Assembly (NCBI GenBank): GCA_036507285.1 | Contig: CM071838.1 | Span: 10,964,162 to 11,028,161 of the forward strand | DNA: 64,000 bases | Direction: 5' to 3' | Source: Trichosanthes cucumerina | Lineage: Eukaryota; Streptophyta; Magnoliopsida; Cucurbitales; Cucurbitaceae | Shown: piece by piece, positions 1 to 10,804 of the stretch | How positions within the stretch are numbered: position 1 is the first letter of the stretch | Layout of the letters: every line of letters begins with the position of its first letter | Made by a program: the position numbers and the translations under genes | Notes under the pieces: model-generated | Told to the model about the DNA's origin: nothing | The model's database searches: none | What the model saw: the letters and a program-made list of their open reading frames with translations, nothing else

Positions 1-1
1 A

Positions 2-1059
2 ATTGAGGAAGAAAGGCATGAAGAGGAGACCCCAAGGGAAGATCCTGAGGAATAGAAGGAAGATGAAGATGAAGAATGACATGAGGAGTCGAGCAAAACC
101 AAAAAGAGGAAGAAAACGGTCGAGCCATGCAAAGCAACCCGAGAGGGGAAGGAAAAGAAAGATTTCAAAAAGTTGTCATAGAATAGTGAGAGAGGCTTCT
201 CAACTGCAACAAGGGACCTACCAGAATTTTTTACTTCAGTCATAAAGGCTAGGGGATGGGATGAGCTATGCAAACATCCAATGCCCGCGTGTTGTGAGCT
301 GGTAGTTGAATTTTACGCTCAATTGGGGAAGGAATTCGAAGTGATGATTAAAGGCAAGTCGGTGATGTACTCGGCCAAGCACATCAATGACATTGACAGG
401 TTGAAGGCAACAAAGAACCCCAAAGGAAATGAGGCAATAGACAACCCCTCTGAAGAGCAGTTAGAAGAAGCCCTTGAGTTGATAGCCCGAGAAGGAGCCC
501 AGTGGACAGTGACAAGGCATGAGAGTCGTCACTTAGCAGCAGGGGAAGTGAAGAATGAACCGACGATATGGCTAAATTTTATTAAAAACAGGATTATGCC
601 AACAACCCACGGTTCAACGGTCTCACAGAAGAGAGTGATGTTGCTTTACGCCATTTATAAGGGGCTGGAAATCAACGTGGGAAAGATCATAAACGGTGAG
701 CTGAATCAGAAGACCAAAAAAAGTCAGGTGGCATGTTTTTCCCTTCACTCATCACTCGACTATGCACAAGGGCCAATCTGAAGATCAAGGGTGCTCTCAC
801 GGCTATTCATCCTCTAGATACCACAGGGATCCGAGGCTTGATGATTTATAATGCTAAGAAGGCTATCCGACGCACTCGATCCTTTGAAGATGTTGAGCCA
901 AAATTTGCAGAAAACTTTGCAGGCAAGAATGCCACCGATAATGTAGGTGAGAATGCTGGAGACTTTGCAGGACCAAATGCAGCTGCAAACCAGCAACACT
1001 CTACAAGCATGGAGGTAATTCAAGCTGATTTGAAGAAAATGCAAGATGATAACAGATAG
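2..1059 (+). pseudogene. Athila-like retroelement ORF remnant (putative plant transposon protein domain)
   Basis: One reading frame runs from base 2 to about 780. It starts with an acidic then Lys/Arg-rich stretch (KTKKRKK, NLS-like) and continues into a conserved core (residues such as ARGWDELCKHP, VREFYAQLG-like, WLNFIKNRIMPTTH, LLYAIYKGLEINVG). This resembles the 'putative plant transposon protein' domain (Pfam Transposase_32) found in Athila-type Ty3/gypsy elements; the family name is from memory. The copy is dead: in-frame stops lie at 53-55, 77-79 and 173-175, and a frameshift falls near the A7 run at about 716-722. After the shift the protein continues in another frame (FFPSLITRLCTRANL) to a stop at 1057-1059. 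The gene begins before the window. Its place upstream of a polypurine tract and LTR suggests the 3' (env-like position) ORF of the element. Confidence 0.75.
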
Positions 1060-2381
1060 TACTGGGGAGAGATGATGCCATCAACAACACACTTTCCAGA
1101 CTGACCAAGGGCAAAGGGCCAACATTTCCTGAATTCCCTAATGACCTGCTTGCCACCACGACCTGCATGGATGAAGAAGATGCGACCAATTAGGGAGTGT
1201 CACCCAACTCATCTCAAAATCAAATGCTTTCATTATTTCAGACTTTGTGTTATTTATTTTATTTACTTCGGATGATTATATATTTTTTTTATTAATCTCT
1301 CTCTTATTTTATCATTTTTGCTAATTTGAATTCAATTGCTTGAAATTTTTATGAGTTTAGTAGTTTGAAAGAAGCAGAACCTCTATGATGATAATTGGTG
1401 ATAACTCAACTCATTAAATATTCAATCCTTTTCACAAACAATAACAAAACTGCTTAACTATTCTTAGCATAGGTTCTCCTTTCTCATTAAGCATGCCCTA
1501 GAACCTACGAGACGTCTAGTTTATGGGATATATAGACATTAAACCACCACCTTGATATACTTAGTCAATGAGGACATTGCCTATCTTAAGTTTGGGGGAG
1601 AGAGTTTTGCTAGTGAAAATGCAGTTGCATTTTATCTTACATTTTCTGAACGACTTGTATGAGATTTTTTTTTGTAACCCCTTTGTCTTTATACTTAGCA
1701 ACCCCAATCTGATGTAATAACTGCCATACACACACACAAAAAAAAAAAAAAATCTATCAATGGAGAATTTTTTTGAACAAATTCTGTCTAAGGAGGATCT
1801 TGTCTAAGGTTGGGGTACTTAAGCTGACCGTAGGGAATACCTCTACCTGGGGATCTACATGGGAATTTGTTTGAAAACTTCAAAAATTGAAAGAAATAAG
1901 GATAGTGAGGGATACTCCACTTCCTAAAAGCAACCAAGTAACCAGGGAAGGTCATGACACCCATGATTGCCTCTGCATGAAATGACATTTCAAGGAATGA
2001 GTAATTACAATAAGTGATGTGTGCTCGTAGTCAGCCACCTTCACCACAAAGTGTCGGTGAGTTGGAGCGAAGACACAATTGACTTAGGAAAAAAATATTT
2101 ACCCTCGAAAAAAATTTGGCAGTAATAGGAATAAAGTTTTGGGGGAGAGTGTTCTGAAACTTATATAGGAAGTAGACATGACTGAACAAGCGCAATAGTG
2201 GTGTGGTCTTAATGAGAATTTGAGAGAAAAATACCAAGGCCAGTTAAGTTGGTGTTGAAGTTGTTGTGAAAGCCAATGTTATGAGTTTCAGACACCCCTG
2301 AGAACAAGTTGTGATTCTTTCTGATTACTAAACTTAAGAATTAGAAAAATTGTTTGATTGCTTGAGGATAAACAATGAGTT
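1060..2381 (+). other. Non-coding 3' spacer of the Athila-like element
   Basis: There is no intact ORF here. The stretch contains two extra G-rich purine blocks (taagtttgggggagag near 1588 and aagttttgggggagag near 2138) resembling the terminal polypurine tract, plus an A-run at about 1738-1751. Long non-coding 3' regions with repeated PPT-like blocks are usual in Athila-type elements. That assignment is inference from position. Confidence 0.5.
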
Positions 2382-2392
2382 AAGTTTTGGGG
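2382..2392 (+). other. Polypurine tract of the Athila-like element
   Basis: The tract aagttttgggg lies two bases before the LTR start TGATAATCC at 2395. This is the expected place for the plus-strand primer of reverse transcription. Confidence 0.65.
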
Positions 2393-2394
2393 TG

Positions 2395-4225
2395 TGATAA
2401 TCCTTATTTATGTGGATTATCTAGCTTTTTATTTAGTCATTTCTTATCTAATTTTTGGCAAATTTTCATGTTTTAGCAAGCTTAAATTATCTTTTGAAGT
2501 GAAATTTCTAAAGTTTGCTAAATTATAAGAAAAATAGGAATTGAAGGAAAATTAAGTGAAACAAGCTAATTTGAGGTGTTTTTGTAGGAAAAGAAGAGCA
2601 GAAAAAAATGCCAGCAGAAATGCAGGTTGCATGTCGCCAGCAAAAAAAAAATGCTAGGCACAATGCTTGACAAAGTTGCTGGCAAAGTTCAAGACTTGAA
2701 GGGCACGCCTCAAAAATCAGAATTGCAAGATTCTTGGAGATTTTCACCCACCTTTGGAAAGAATAAAGCATGAAATTATACTCAAGCAATTACCCACGAC
2801 TTGAGGAAGATTTTTGGAAAGAAACCCTACTTTCTCCATCTATAAAAAGGTTGGTTACAACCCAGGCAAAAGAGGGTGGCAACTTCACGTGTTACTTCGT
2901 TTCCTCTACCTCCTTCGTTCGAGTTTTGTATTTTTTTTTCTTTACAGTAGTTTATCTTTTTATTTCCAGTTCATTGTAATAGCTTCATGTAGTTGTAAAA
3001 CCCTAGCTTATCCTTCCATCGCGAAAGTCGTGGAGGTTAAGGTTCTAACCCAACTATGGGTAGAGTCGATAAGAAAGGGAGATTAGATCAGTTTCTTCTT
3101 TCGGTTTATTAGCATCGTTACACATTCGAAGTTTAATAAAAGTTCAGTTTTTCCTTTATTGCTTTGCAAGTAATTGGTTGAACCCTTTTCGAAACCAAGC
3201 AATTACAAGGGAACCCGAGAGCAGCCTCCACTGTTTTTCTTCCCTTGTTTTTGTTATTTCTTTTCTGTTTTTGTTATCCCAGTCAGTTCATCACAACAAC
3301 TTAAGTTCTTACTTTTTCGTGGATAAAAAGGAGAAGAACTAGAGCCCTTAATTTTCTTTTTTTCGGTTTTCACGTCTTCTTCCCCTTATTTTCGGTTCGA
3401 TTCCATTTTTATTTTCCAACATCTTGAACCCTTGTTTTCCCTTTCTTCTCTTTCGGTTATACGTTTAGTCCCTTTATTTGTTTCCGTTCCTTTTTATTTT
3501 TCTTAGCAACTAAATCATGTTTCTTTTTATTTTTATCATGAGCTAATTTTCTCTTTAGGGGTTCAAGTGTGAATGCCCTAGAACAGAGATGCCTAGCTAA
3601 AAGTAAGAAGATAGTTGTGCTGACAACCAAATTCGAGTTTGTTTTTAGGGAAGTAAATTGGCAGTCCTTAGCTTTGGCGAGGTTGTATTCAACAAGACTT
3701 AAACTTGATACCGGAAGGGTCAAGGAATAGTAGATATCCTAAAAACAACGGAGGAAAAGACTTAGACATAAGATCTGAAACTTTGACCCTAGACATAGGG
3801 CGAGACTCTGAAATCGAGCGGGTTGTGTGCAAAATCATCTAAGTTCAATTAGCCAGAGACATGTAGGTTTTAATTGCTTAGTTTCCTAAAGTATTTGATA
3901 GCAAAACCGAATAGGAATTGAACCCGATTTACTTGGATTTGGATTTGTTGGCACAATTGATGGTAGCATTTTCAGTAACATTTTCTCCGAAAGGGCAAAA
4001 CACTTGAATTCCCTTCTTTTATTTCATTGATTTTTCTTTATTTACAACAACTTAAAAACCCCAAATTCAACATTTTTTATATCTTTGGTTACCTTACTTG
4101 CAATTTCACTAGCATTCCTTTGTTTTCCGATTTGACTTGTAAACCCGTTCCCTATGGGTTCGATACTCTAGAATACTCTAGTTTTTATTACTTCGATCAC
4201 ATGCATTTGCGTGTCTAGAGCATAG
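2395..4225 (+). mobile_element. 3' LTR of the Athila-like Ty3/gypsy element
   Basis: The LTR starts TGATAATCC after the polypurine tract. A diverged copy on the other strand at about 56560-58344 is collinear from the 5' terminus through the TATA-box region (atctataaaaagg near 2839) to the 3' end (ttcgatactctagaa, then gcgtgtcta near 4210). That shared extent defines the LTR. The exact 3' terminus is uncertain by about 15 bp because the two copies diverge after gcgtgtcta. Short ORFs inside it (e.g. 2814-3086) are not genes. Confidence 0.75.
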
Positions 4226-4749
4226 CAATCATATCTCCTTCTTTTTCTCTTCCTTGTCTCTCCTCTCCCTTCCAAAAATGGCTAAAGAGAGCGTTTATAG
4301 CATATCCTTCTCAAAATGAGGGTTGAATAGACAGGAGAAATGGTCTGACGGCTTCCCATTGGCTCACAACAGCTGATGTGGCAACTTTTGTCCAACTTAA
4401 TTAATGAAGTTTCTCCCACGTGCATATTCTGCAAACTGATACCAAAAATTTGCTCCAGCAAACTTGATCCCTCAGCAATTGCACAACTACAGCAGCTTAA
4501 AGCAGACTTTCAACACTTAATAAAATCCATCTTCACAAAAACTCCTGTAAACATGGTCAAAATGACAAAATTCATCAATGAAAAACACTTTAATGGCCTT
4601 AATGTACTTCAGAACTACTTTGTGAACATTAACACACAAAAGTACCTAATCAAGGGGTTTCTAAAGCTAAAATAGTAAAAGAAAATTCCAAATACCAAGA
4701 AATAAACACCATAAAAGCTCACTCTTAGCTCTCATTCTAAGAGCTAACA

Positions 4750-4953
4750 TAATTCAAGAAAAAATATTTTAAATAATTAAAAAATTATAAAAAATAAAAA
4801 ATTAACCCGACGAACCATCCCAACACGAAAATATTGGGCTGGGTTGAGTTGGGTTGCTCTCAAGAATATGGTTGGTTGGATTGAATGAATGACCAACCTG
4901 AATTTTCGGATCGGTCTAGAAAACTCCCTCAACCCAGCTTATGTACACCCCTA
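4750..4953 (+). mobile_element. 5'-truncated copy of the TAGGGGTGTACA hAT MITE
   Basis: The sequence matches the right part of the complete MITE at 5789-6340: the A-rich segment aatattttaaataattaa, the CCCAACC-rich block, and the terminus atgtacacccct. The left TIR is absent, so this is a fragment. Confidence 0.7.
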
Positions 4954-5584
4954 CATGATATCTTGGTTATAAACTCATACTTCATGTTAGTTGACTTATG
5001 CTCTTATTGGCAGTTAACATATATATCTAGAAGTTCGAATCTCCATTTCAGTATCTTATTAAATAAATCGAAAAATAATAACATAAACAAGTTTTTGTAC
5101 GGACGATCTAAAAAATTGCACTTAAATGATATATCATCCGGTTTTTAAAACAAAGTTTTTTTAACTTCTTGCTAATGTCAGTAAATATTTTTCCTCTCAC
5201 TTTTATCTTTCCTCTCGCTCTTGATTTGACTCCCTCTTTTTCCCCTCGTTTCCTCATTTCTCTCCCTCTCTAGCTCATTGTTTTCTTAAGAGCAGTTCTT
5301 GCCCTTTTTTATTCTCAAGAGAATCTAAATTGATTTTTTTTTTCAAATATGGATAAAAAAAATAGATAAAAAACAAAAAAAACACATGAGAGAAGGGTGC
5401 TCGTCAACGTGGGAGAAAGAAAATAGGAGAGATGGCGACTAAACAATTGAGAGGGAGCGGGAGGAAAGAAAGAGAGTGGGGGAGGAGGGGAAAAGAAAAT
5501 GAGATGGAGAGGGAACAATAATTAGATTGAAATAATAATAATTGTTAAGAAAAAGTTAGGGAAGTTTATTTTGAAAAGCTAGAT

Positions 5585-5705
5585 CAAATACCATTTTAGG
5601 TCAATTTTGGTATTAGTGAAATAAACAGATATCAATAGTATATCACACTCATAAAATCAAAAATACTTTCATGCGTATTGATATACCAACGATAGAACTA
5701 ATATT
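5585..5705 (-). repeat. GATATAC-type AT-rich repeat, left part (interrupted)
   Basis: The stretch is rich in tatatcac/gatatac words and reads into the repeat resuming at 8889. The 5706-8893 LTR stack interrupts it, leaving a ccaac duplication on each side. It resembles the inverted copy at about 62460-62580 (the words ttagtgaaat and atcaatagtatatcac are shared). Confidence 0.65.
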
Positions 5706-5788
5706 CCAACTGAAGGGATCGAATCCCGCAGCAGAAGCGAATTGAATCGCGTGCTCTCGATTACGTTACTTGACAAACCTGTACTAGC

Positions 5789-6340
5789 TAAGGGTGTACA
5801 AGTAACCCGGTAACCCGACCAACCCGGACTACCCAACCCAAACCGTGGTTTGGGTTGGGTTAGATTTTTTTTTCAGTTTGGGTTGGGTCAGAAGTTTGGA
5901 GAACCGAAAAGTTCGGGTCGGTTCTCGGGTTGGGTCTTTTAGGCTCGGGTTGACCCAACTCAACGCAAAGTTTATATTTTTAATTTTATTTTAATTAAAT
6001 AAATACTTATAAATGAATTATTTGTCAATTTCTTATGTTTTCTTCTAGACTTCTAAAAAAATGTTAAGATGTTATGGATTTTGAAGTTTGATATTTGAAT
6101 TTTATGTGATTTTAGTTATTAGTTCAAGAAAAAAATATTTTAAATAATTAAAAAATAATTAAAAATAAAAAAGTTAACCCGGTGACCCAACCCTACCCAA
6201 CCCGAAAATATTGGGTTGGGTTGGGTTGGGTTACTCTCATGAATAGGGTTGGTTGGGTTGAAGGAATGACCAACCCGAATTTTTAAGTTGGTCCAAAAAT
6301 CTCCCTCAACCCAACCCAACCCAGCTTATGTACACCCCTA
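5789..6340. mobile_element. hAT-type MITE with 8-bp TSD
   Basis: It is a 552-bp element with terminal inverted repeats TAAGGGTGTACA (left) and TAGGGGTGTACA (right, reverse complement). The perfect 8-bp target duplication gtactagc lies at 5781-5788 and 6341-6348. Both arms are rich in AACCC/GGGTT words, and it encodes no protein. An 8-bp TSD and a TAGGG-type end are diagnostic of hAT elements. It sits inside the minus-strand LTR 5711-8888. A truncated relative is at 4750-4953. Confidence 0.9.
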
Positions 6341-6464
6341 GTACTAGCCACAAGGTTCTGCCTCTGAGAAGGTAGGCTTATTGAGTCAGCAACTATGGCC
6401 ACTCTCACCCATACTAGTCAAATGATAAACCCCCGCAGATAGGAGTTCGTACCCGCTCAAGATT

Positions 6465-8446
6465 TGTTGGGATTTGTGCCCTAAAACTCGTAGTTTGTAA
6501 TTATGTTCTAATTAATGTAATAAAGTGTTATTATTTCAATAAAGTGTTATTGTTCCTTATCTACGAGTTTGCCTTTATTTAAAACCCTAAATCCAATAAA
6601 CTAAACATCCAAGGCTGTTAAATGAATCTTTAATTGAATGTAACGTATATAAAAAGGATCTTGGTTCGAGATATCTGACTCAAAGTGGTCTATAGTTGGG
6701 GATAAGGTTTGGAGTACCTTACCCCAGTTAAACTATGGATGTGACCCATTTTGTATTTGATACAAACACTTTGTGATCCTAACGTGTTCGTGTAGATGAC
6801 ATGTGAGTGGGGATATCTTATGTAATGAGATTACATAAGACCGGACCACGAAATAGTGACCTCTAGCTGTAACTCCGTTGACTAGTTAGGTTTCTATTTC
6901 ACTAGGATGACCTAGGCAACTTGATCTCAATCTCGAAAGAAAGTTACGAACTCCTGCTCGCAGTGGATTGTCCTTTGACTAGTATGGGTGAGAGTGGCCA
7001 GATTCGCCGACTCAATATGCCTACCTTCTTTGGGACAAGACCGAGTGAGCGGCTGGGGACTTAACTTAGCAAGATGAAATTCACTTATTCCCGCCTAGTA
7101 GGGTAAGTAGAGGGATGTTCCCTTAAGTGGTGTCTCCGGGACTTGAACAAAGGGTCCAACCCTCTCATTGGCCCGAGAGGGACTCTGTTTGTTGGTAGGA
7201 CCACAAACAAATTGTTCATTAGAGGAGCACTGGTACTTAAGGTACAAGATGTAACCTAGGGGTAAAACGGTAATTTGACCCAACTGGTGTTACGAACATT
7301 CGTGAAGGATTGACTTGCTATTATTGGTCAATATCCATGGACACAGAAATATATCTGCAGTGAGAAGAGTGCAGCTGTGGGACTTTAGTGGAGTATTCCC
7401 GCAGTTAACGAATGTTGATTGGGAGGTTAATGAGATTAACCGAACAATCTCGTATCGTTGGAGGTTCTGATCTGTAAGTCCATTAGGTCCACCTTCTAGC
7501 TCGTAAAGGGTTCTTAGATCATTTGAATTTGAAATGTTCAAATTCATTAGGGAATAAACTTAATGTATATTGATATAATATAATATATAGTTTTGGAACT
7601 ATATATTATAAATTTAATATGAATATGATTCATATTAAATTATATGAGAGAATTGAATATTTGAAAGAGTTCAAATATTATATTAAATGTGAATATGATT
7701 CACATTTGCAAACTATAGGATAAAATTTAATGTGCACTGGTTGTACATTAAAACTATAGGTTAAAGGGGTAATATGATTAAATGAGATTTAATCTAAATT
7801 AAATATATGATATTTAATTTATATTATTTAAATATGATTTAAATGAATAATTAAATATGATTTAATTATATTATTATTATTATTATTATTATTTTAATAA
7901 TAAATGAGGGAACGTGTCATCCAGACACGTTCCCCACTACCCCTCCCCTTCTCCCTATCGACAGTTTAACAGGGAGAAGGGGGTTGCTCATTTTGGGATG
8001 ATCAATCGATCAATTGGTTGAAAGACTGTAAGAATTCTCTTTCTCTCTCAATTCTAGAATTCCCTTCTTCTTCCAATCGTTGGAAACCTTCCCACCAAGG
8101 AAGATTTAAGAACTCAGAGATATAGAAAGTGCTCACTGTTGGTGGTGTTCTGTTGAAGAAAAATAGAGAACTTTGGAAGTTCCTGTGTTGCTGATTTCTT
8201 TTAGAGGAACAAAGAGTTGCTGTACTGGACAATTAGAAACTACAAAGGTATTCTTTATCTTCTCTTTAGTTTAATTGTTAAATATATGTTTGCCTGTATG
8301 CAATTATTCCATGTCTAATAGGATTATAAATACCATGCTTGTTCTGTATTTTTGGTCAATGTACTGGTTTTTGTTTTAAGCAAAACAATCAAGTAATTAA
8401 GATCCCAAACACGTTTCCGCTGCTCAAGGAGATCAGATCTCCATCA
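6465..8446 (+). mobile_element. Solo LTR (TGTTGGGATTT family), 1982 bp
   Basis: The sequence starts TGTTGGGATTTGTGCCC and ends GATCTCCATCA, with TG...CA ends. It is flanked by the perfect 5-bp duplication agatt (6460-6464, 8447-8451). It is collinear with the solo LTR 50947-52811. No internal retroelement domains are present, so it is a solo LTR or a non-autonomous unit. It is inserted in the opposite orientation into a relative (5711-8888). Confidence 0.88.
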
Positions 8447-8888
8447 AGATTAAGGTCGAGTCACTAATGGGCATCTACGAATTATTAGTCCTAATCTGTT
8501 AACGGTTTTACTACAGTAGTCTAATAATTCACGGTCCGGTCTCGTACAAACTCATTGCACATGATGCCCCCACTCGCATGTCAACTACATGAACGAGTTG
8601 GATCACCTTGCTTGTATCAAATACAAAGTGGGTCGCATCCATAGTGTTACCAGGAAAAGATTCTCAATCTTATCCATGTACTATAGACCATTTAGGTCAT
8701 TTACTTGAACATGATCCTACCTGTGTGTCCACTACACACCGTTCAAGATCTCATCTATATGACCCTGGAGCTTAGTTTATTGGATTAAGTTTAAAATGTG
8801 AGAATACAAGATTTGATGGAAAAATAACTTTTATTTATAAACATCAAATGTATACAAACTTCACGAGTTTAGGGCATACACCCCAACA

Positions 8889-9893
8889 CCAACGATATAT
8901 CTAACTAAAAAGTAATTACATGATATGTTACTAATATTCTTATTTGAAGTTAATCAAAAGTATATCTGTAAGTACAATACTGATATACTTGATTTATCGC
9001 GGGTGTTGTTTAATAAAAAAATTTCAGTTGTATATGAATAGTATAATGTTGATAGACCAACAATATACCTAATGTAGAATATGACATTGATACACTACTG
9101 ATATACTTATTTGAATTTGTTTGAAAGTAAATTAGTAAGTTGACTATATCAGTGTGATATACTATTGATATTTGTTTATTTCACTAATACCAACTATATA
9201 TCACGTATATAAAAAATAAGAAATACTTAGTTATCAATAGTAGAATAACGATTTATAATCGGTATATCAGATTATCTAAAGCAAGTATATTAGTGATATA
9301 TTACTGATATGCTTTATGTAGGTATATAAATGAAATGTTAGTGCTAAGTATATCAACAATATATCACAAATAGTGATTTATGTTGATATATCATATATGT
9401 TTGACATATCAAGAATATAATAGTGATAGAAATAATGATATACCCAATGTTAGTAACTCGCATATGATAGTGTTCATTTCATTGATATATTACTGATGTA
9501 CTCAATGTTAGGTATATCAGTGAAATAAACCTATCTAAAATGAAGTATATAAGTAATATCCCAAGATGCAAAATATCTCTAATATGCTACGAATATATGT
9601 AGAGTATATCATTAAACTGAAATTACTAAAAAGAAATATATCTATAGTATATCAATAATGTACTACTAATGTATTTTGTTTTAGGTATATATCAGTTGAC
9701 TGATATATAAACACAGAGTATATCATATGTACTACTGATATATTAAATGTAAAGTATATCAAATATACAACCGATATAATAAATGTAAAGCATATCAGAT
9801 ATACTATTGATACACCAATGATGGTAAAATTAAAATAATAAGAAAATGAAAAATCATATTCTTAAAAATTTTGTTATATTTGCAAATCTAAAA
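8889..9893 (-). repeat. GATATAC-type AT-rich repeat, right part
   Basis: This is a dense, irregular array of gatatac/tatatcag/tgatata words with short imperfect repeats (attaaatgtaaagtatatc, then ataaatgtaaagcatatc near 9740-9800). The right end reads ttgttatatttgcaaat. The inverse of that end (gcaaatatagcaag) starts the related tract at 61424, so the copies lie in opposite orientations. I see no ORF. The family is unclassified. Confidence 0.6.
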
Positions 9894-9950
9894 AATCATG
9901 GTTAGATTTGTAATATTTTTTGTCACTCATTACAATTCTCCTATAACGAA

Positions 9951-10578
9951 ACTATAAAAAAAAATTATATTTATTTATGGCCCTCTATGTATGTTTCAAG
10001 AAATTTTGTGGTGTGGCTTTCTTTAGGGGTCTTAATTGCTTGCCTAAAACTCTCCAAAAATAAATAAATAAATAATTTATGCTAACGGTAATTACAACCC
10101 ATTTATTAGTCAATTTTTAGAATTGACAGTTGTAAATTACTCCTTATTTTTCCATTCATTTTTCAGCCAATTTCATAAAATATCTATTTCCATGGTTTAT
10201 CTTTTTGCAATTTGTGTTAAGCTTGATTCTTAATAATTATAATCTAATATTATGCTTTTTTTTTTTCAATAAAAAAGACAATGATTAATTAATGAAAATA
10301 TAAGAAGTAAATTATAAAGACGAATATACTAGTCAATTCACAGTCTCTTCTAGCATATATTTATAATTTTTTCATTACAATTATATTAATAATTAAATTT
10401 AATCTAGTTAAAATTTGAAATGAGCCAATTCAAATGAAATATTTATAATTCTTTCATTATAATTATATTAATAATCAAATTTAATCTAGTTAAAATTTGA
10501 AATCAGCAAATTCAAACTAAAGATAAAAAAATAAGATACTATTTTAAAACAATATATCTCAAATTTAGATTAAACCAC
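9951..10578 (+). repeat. Direct repeat, left copy (carries the empty MULE target site)
   Basis: The stretch runs from gaaactataaaa to tttagattaaacca. It is nearly collinear with 13488-13983 plus 20197-20258. Shared landmarks are tgtggctttctttagggg, aattgacagttgtaaat and ccatggtttatctttttgc. At 10517-10525 it carries ctaaagata, which matches the MULE target duplication ctaaagcta at 8 of 9 bases with nothing inserted. A second smaller tandem duplication (attataattatattaataat, about 10370-10510) is private to this copy. Confidence 0.75.
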
Positions 10579-10589
10579 GACTGAGATCT

Positions 10590-10712
10590 TCTAAGTTCTG
10601 CAGCCACTGCCGGCTTGGAACTTGCTGTGGAAGTTTCTTCATTTGGCAACAATGTTGTGTCGGATGAAGTCTCTCTGCCAGCCAGACTCATCTACGCCTG
10701 CCTGAGTTATTA
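10590..10712 (+). other. Orphan GC-richer open stretch, unidentified
   Basis: A patch of roughly balanced base composition in AT-rich surroundings. It reads open on the + strand for about 40 codons (it includes AGLELAVEVSSFGNNVV) up to a stop at about 10710. I cannot identify the source. It could be a captured exon fragment or a chance open frame. Confidence 0.25.
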
Positions 10713-10804
10713 GAGGAATTAAATGCGCCAAAATTGGACCAAAATTAAATAGCAACATATGAACCAAAATTGACACTTTAGTTCCATGAAATCAAACTTC
10801 CCCT

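Larger units (their letters stand above)
4226..5705. other. Intergenic, with a truncated MITE and low-complexity DNA
   Basis: Flank of the Athila-like LTR. An unrecognised open frame at 4376-4675 (99 codons, no familiar motif) is not supported as a gene. 5160-5300 is TC-rich and 5400-5520 GA-rich. From about 5585 the GATATC/TATATC-type repeat begins (annotated separately). Confidence 0.5.
5711..8888 (-). mobile_element. Minus-strand solo LTR (TGTTGGG family), host of two nested insertions
   Basis: On the minus strand it begins TGTTGGGGTGTATGCCC at 8888 and ends CCCTTCA at 5711. It is flanked by a perfect 5-bp duplication, ccaac, at 5706-5710 and 8889-8893. It is homologous to the solo LTR at 48460-50013 (shared 3' end ...cgcttccgctgcgggt... 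on the reverse strand; shared gactcgac...actcctg... segment). The segment gtcgagtcactaat is separated from its partner actcctgc-like sequence by the 6465-8446 insertion. Removing that insertion and the MITE at 5789-6340, each with its TSD copy, leaves about 630 bp. The LTR is therefore internally deleted relative to its 1.55-kb relative. Confidence 0.85.

Noticed and set aside
2814..3086. 90-codon open frame inside the Athila-like LTR
   Set aside because: It lies in the LTR, and the homologous minus-strand LTR has a different frame open. No protein motif.
4376..4675. 99-codon open frame
   Set aside because: No recognisable domain, no splice or promoter context, AT-rich flanks. Could be an old exon but unsupported.
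8889..9893. CRISPR-like or regularly spaced array
   Set aside because: The repeated words are irregularly spaced and overlap. There are no unique spacers, and the genome is a plant.
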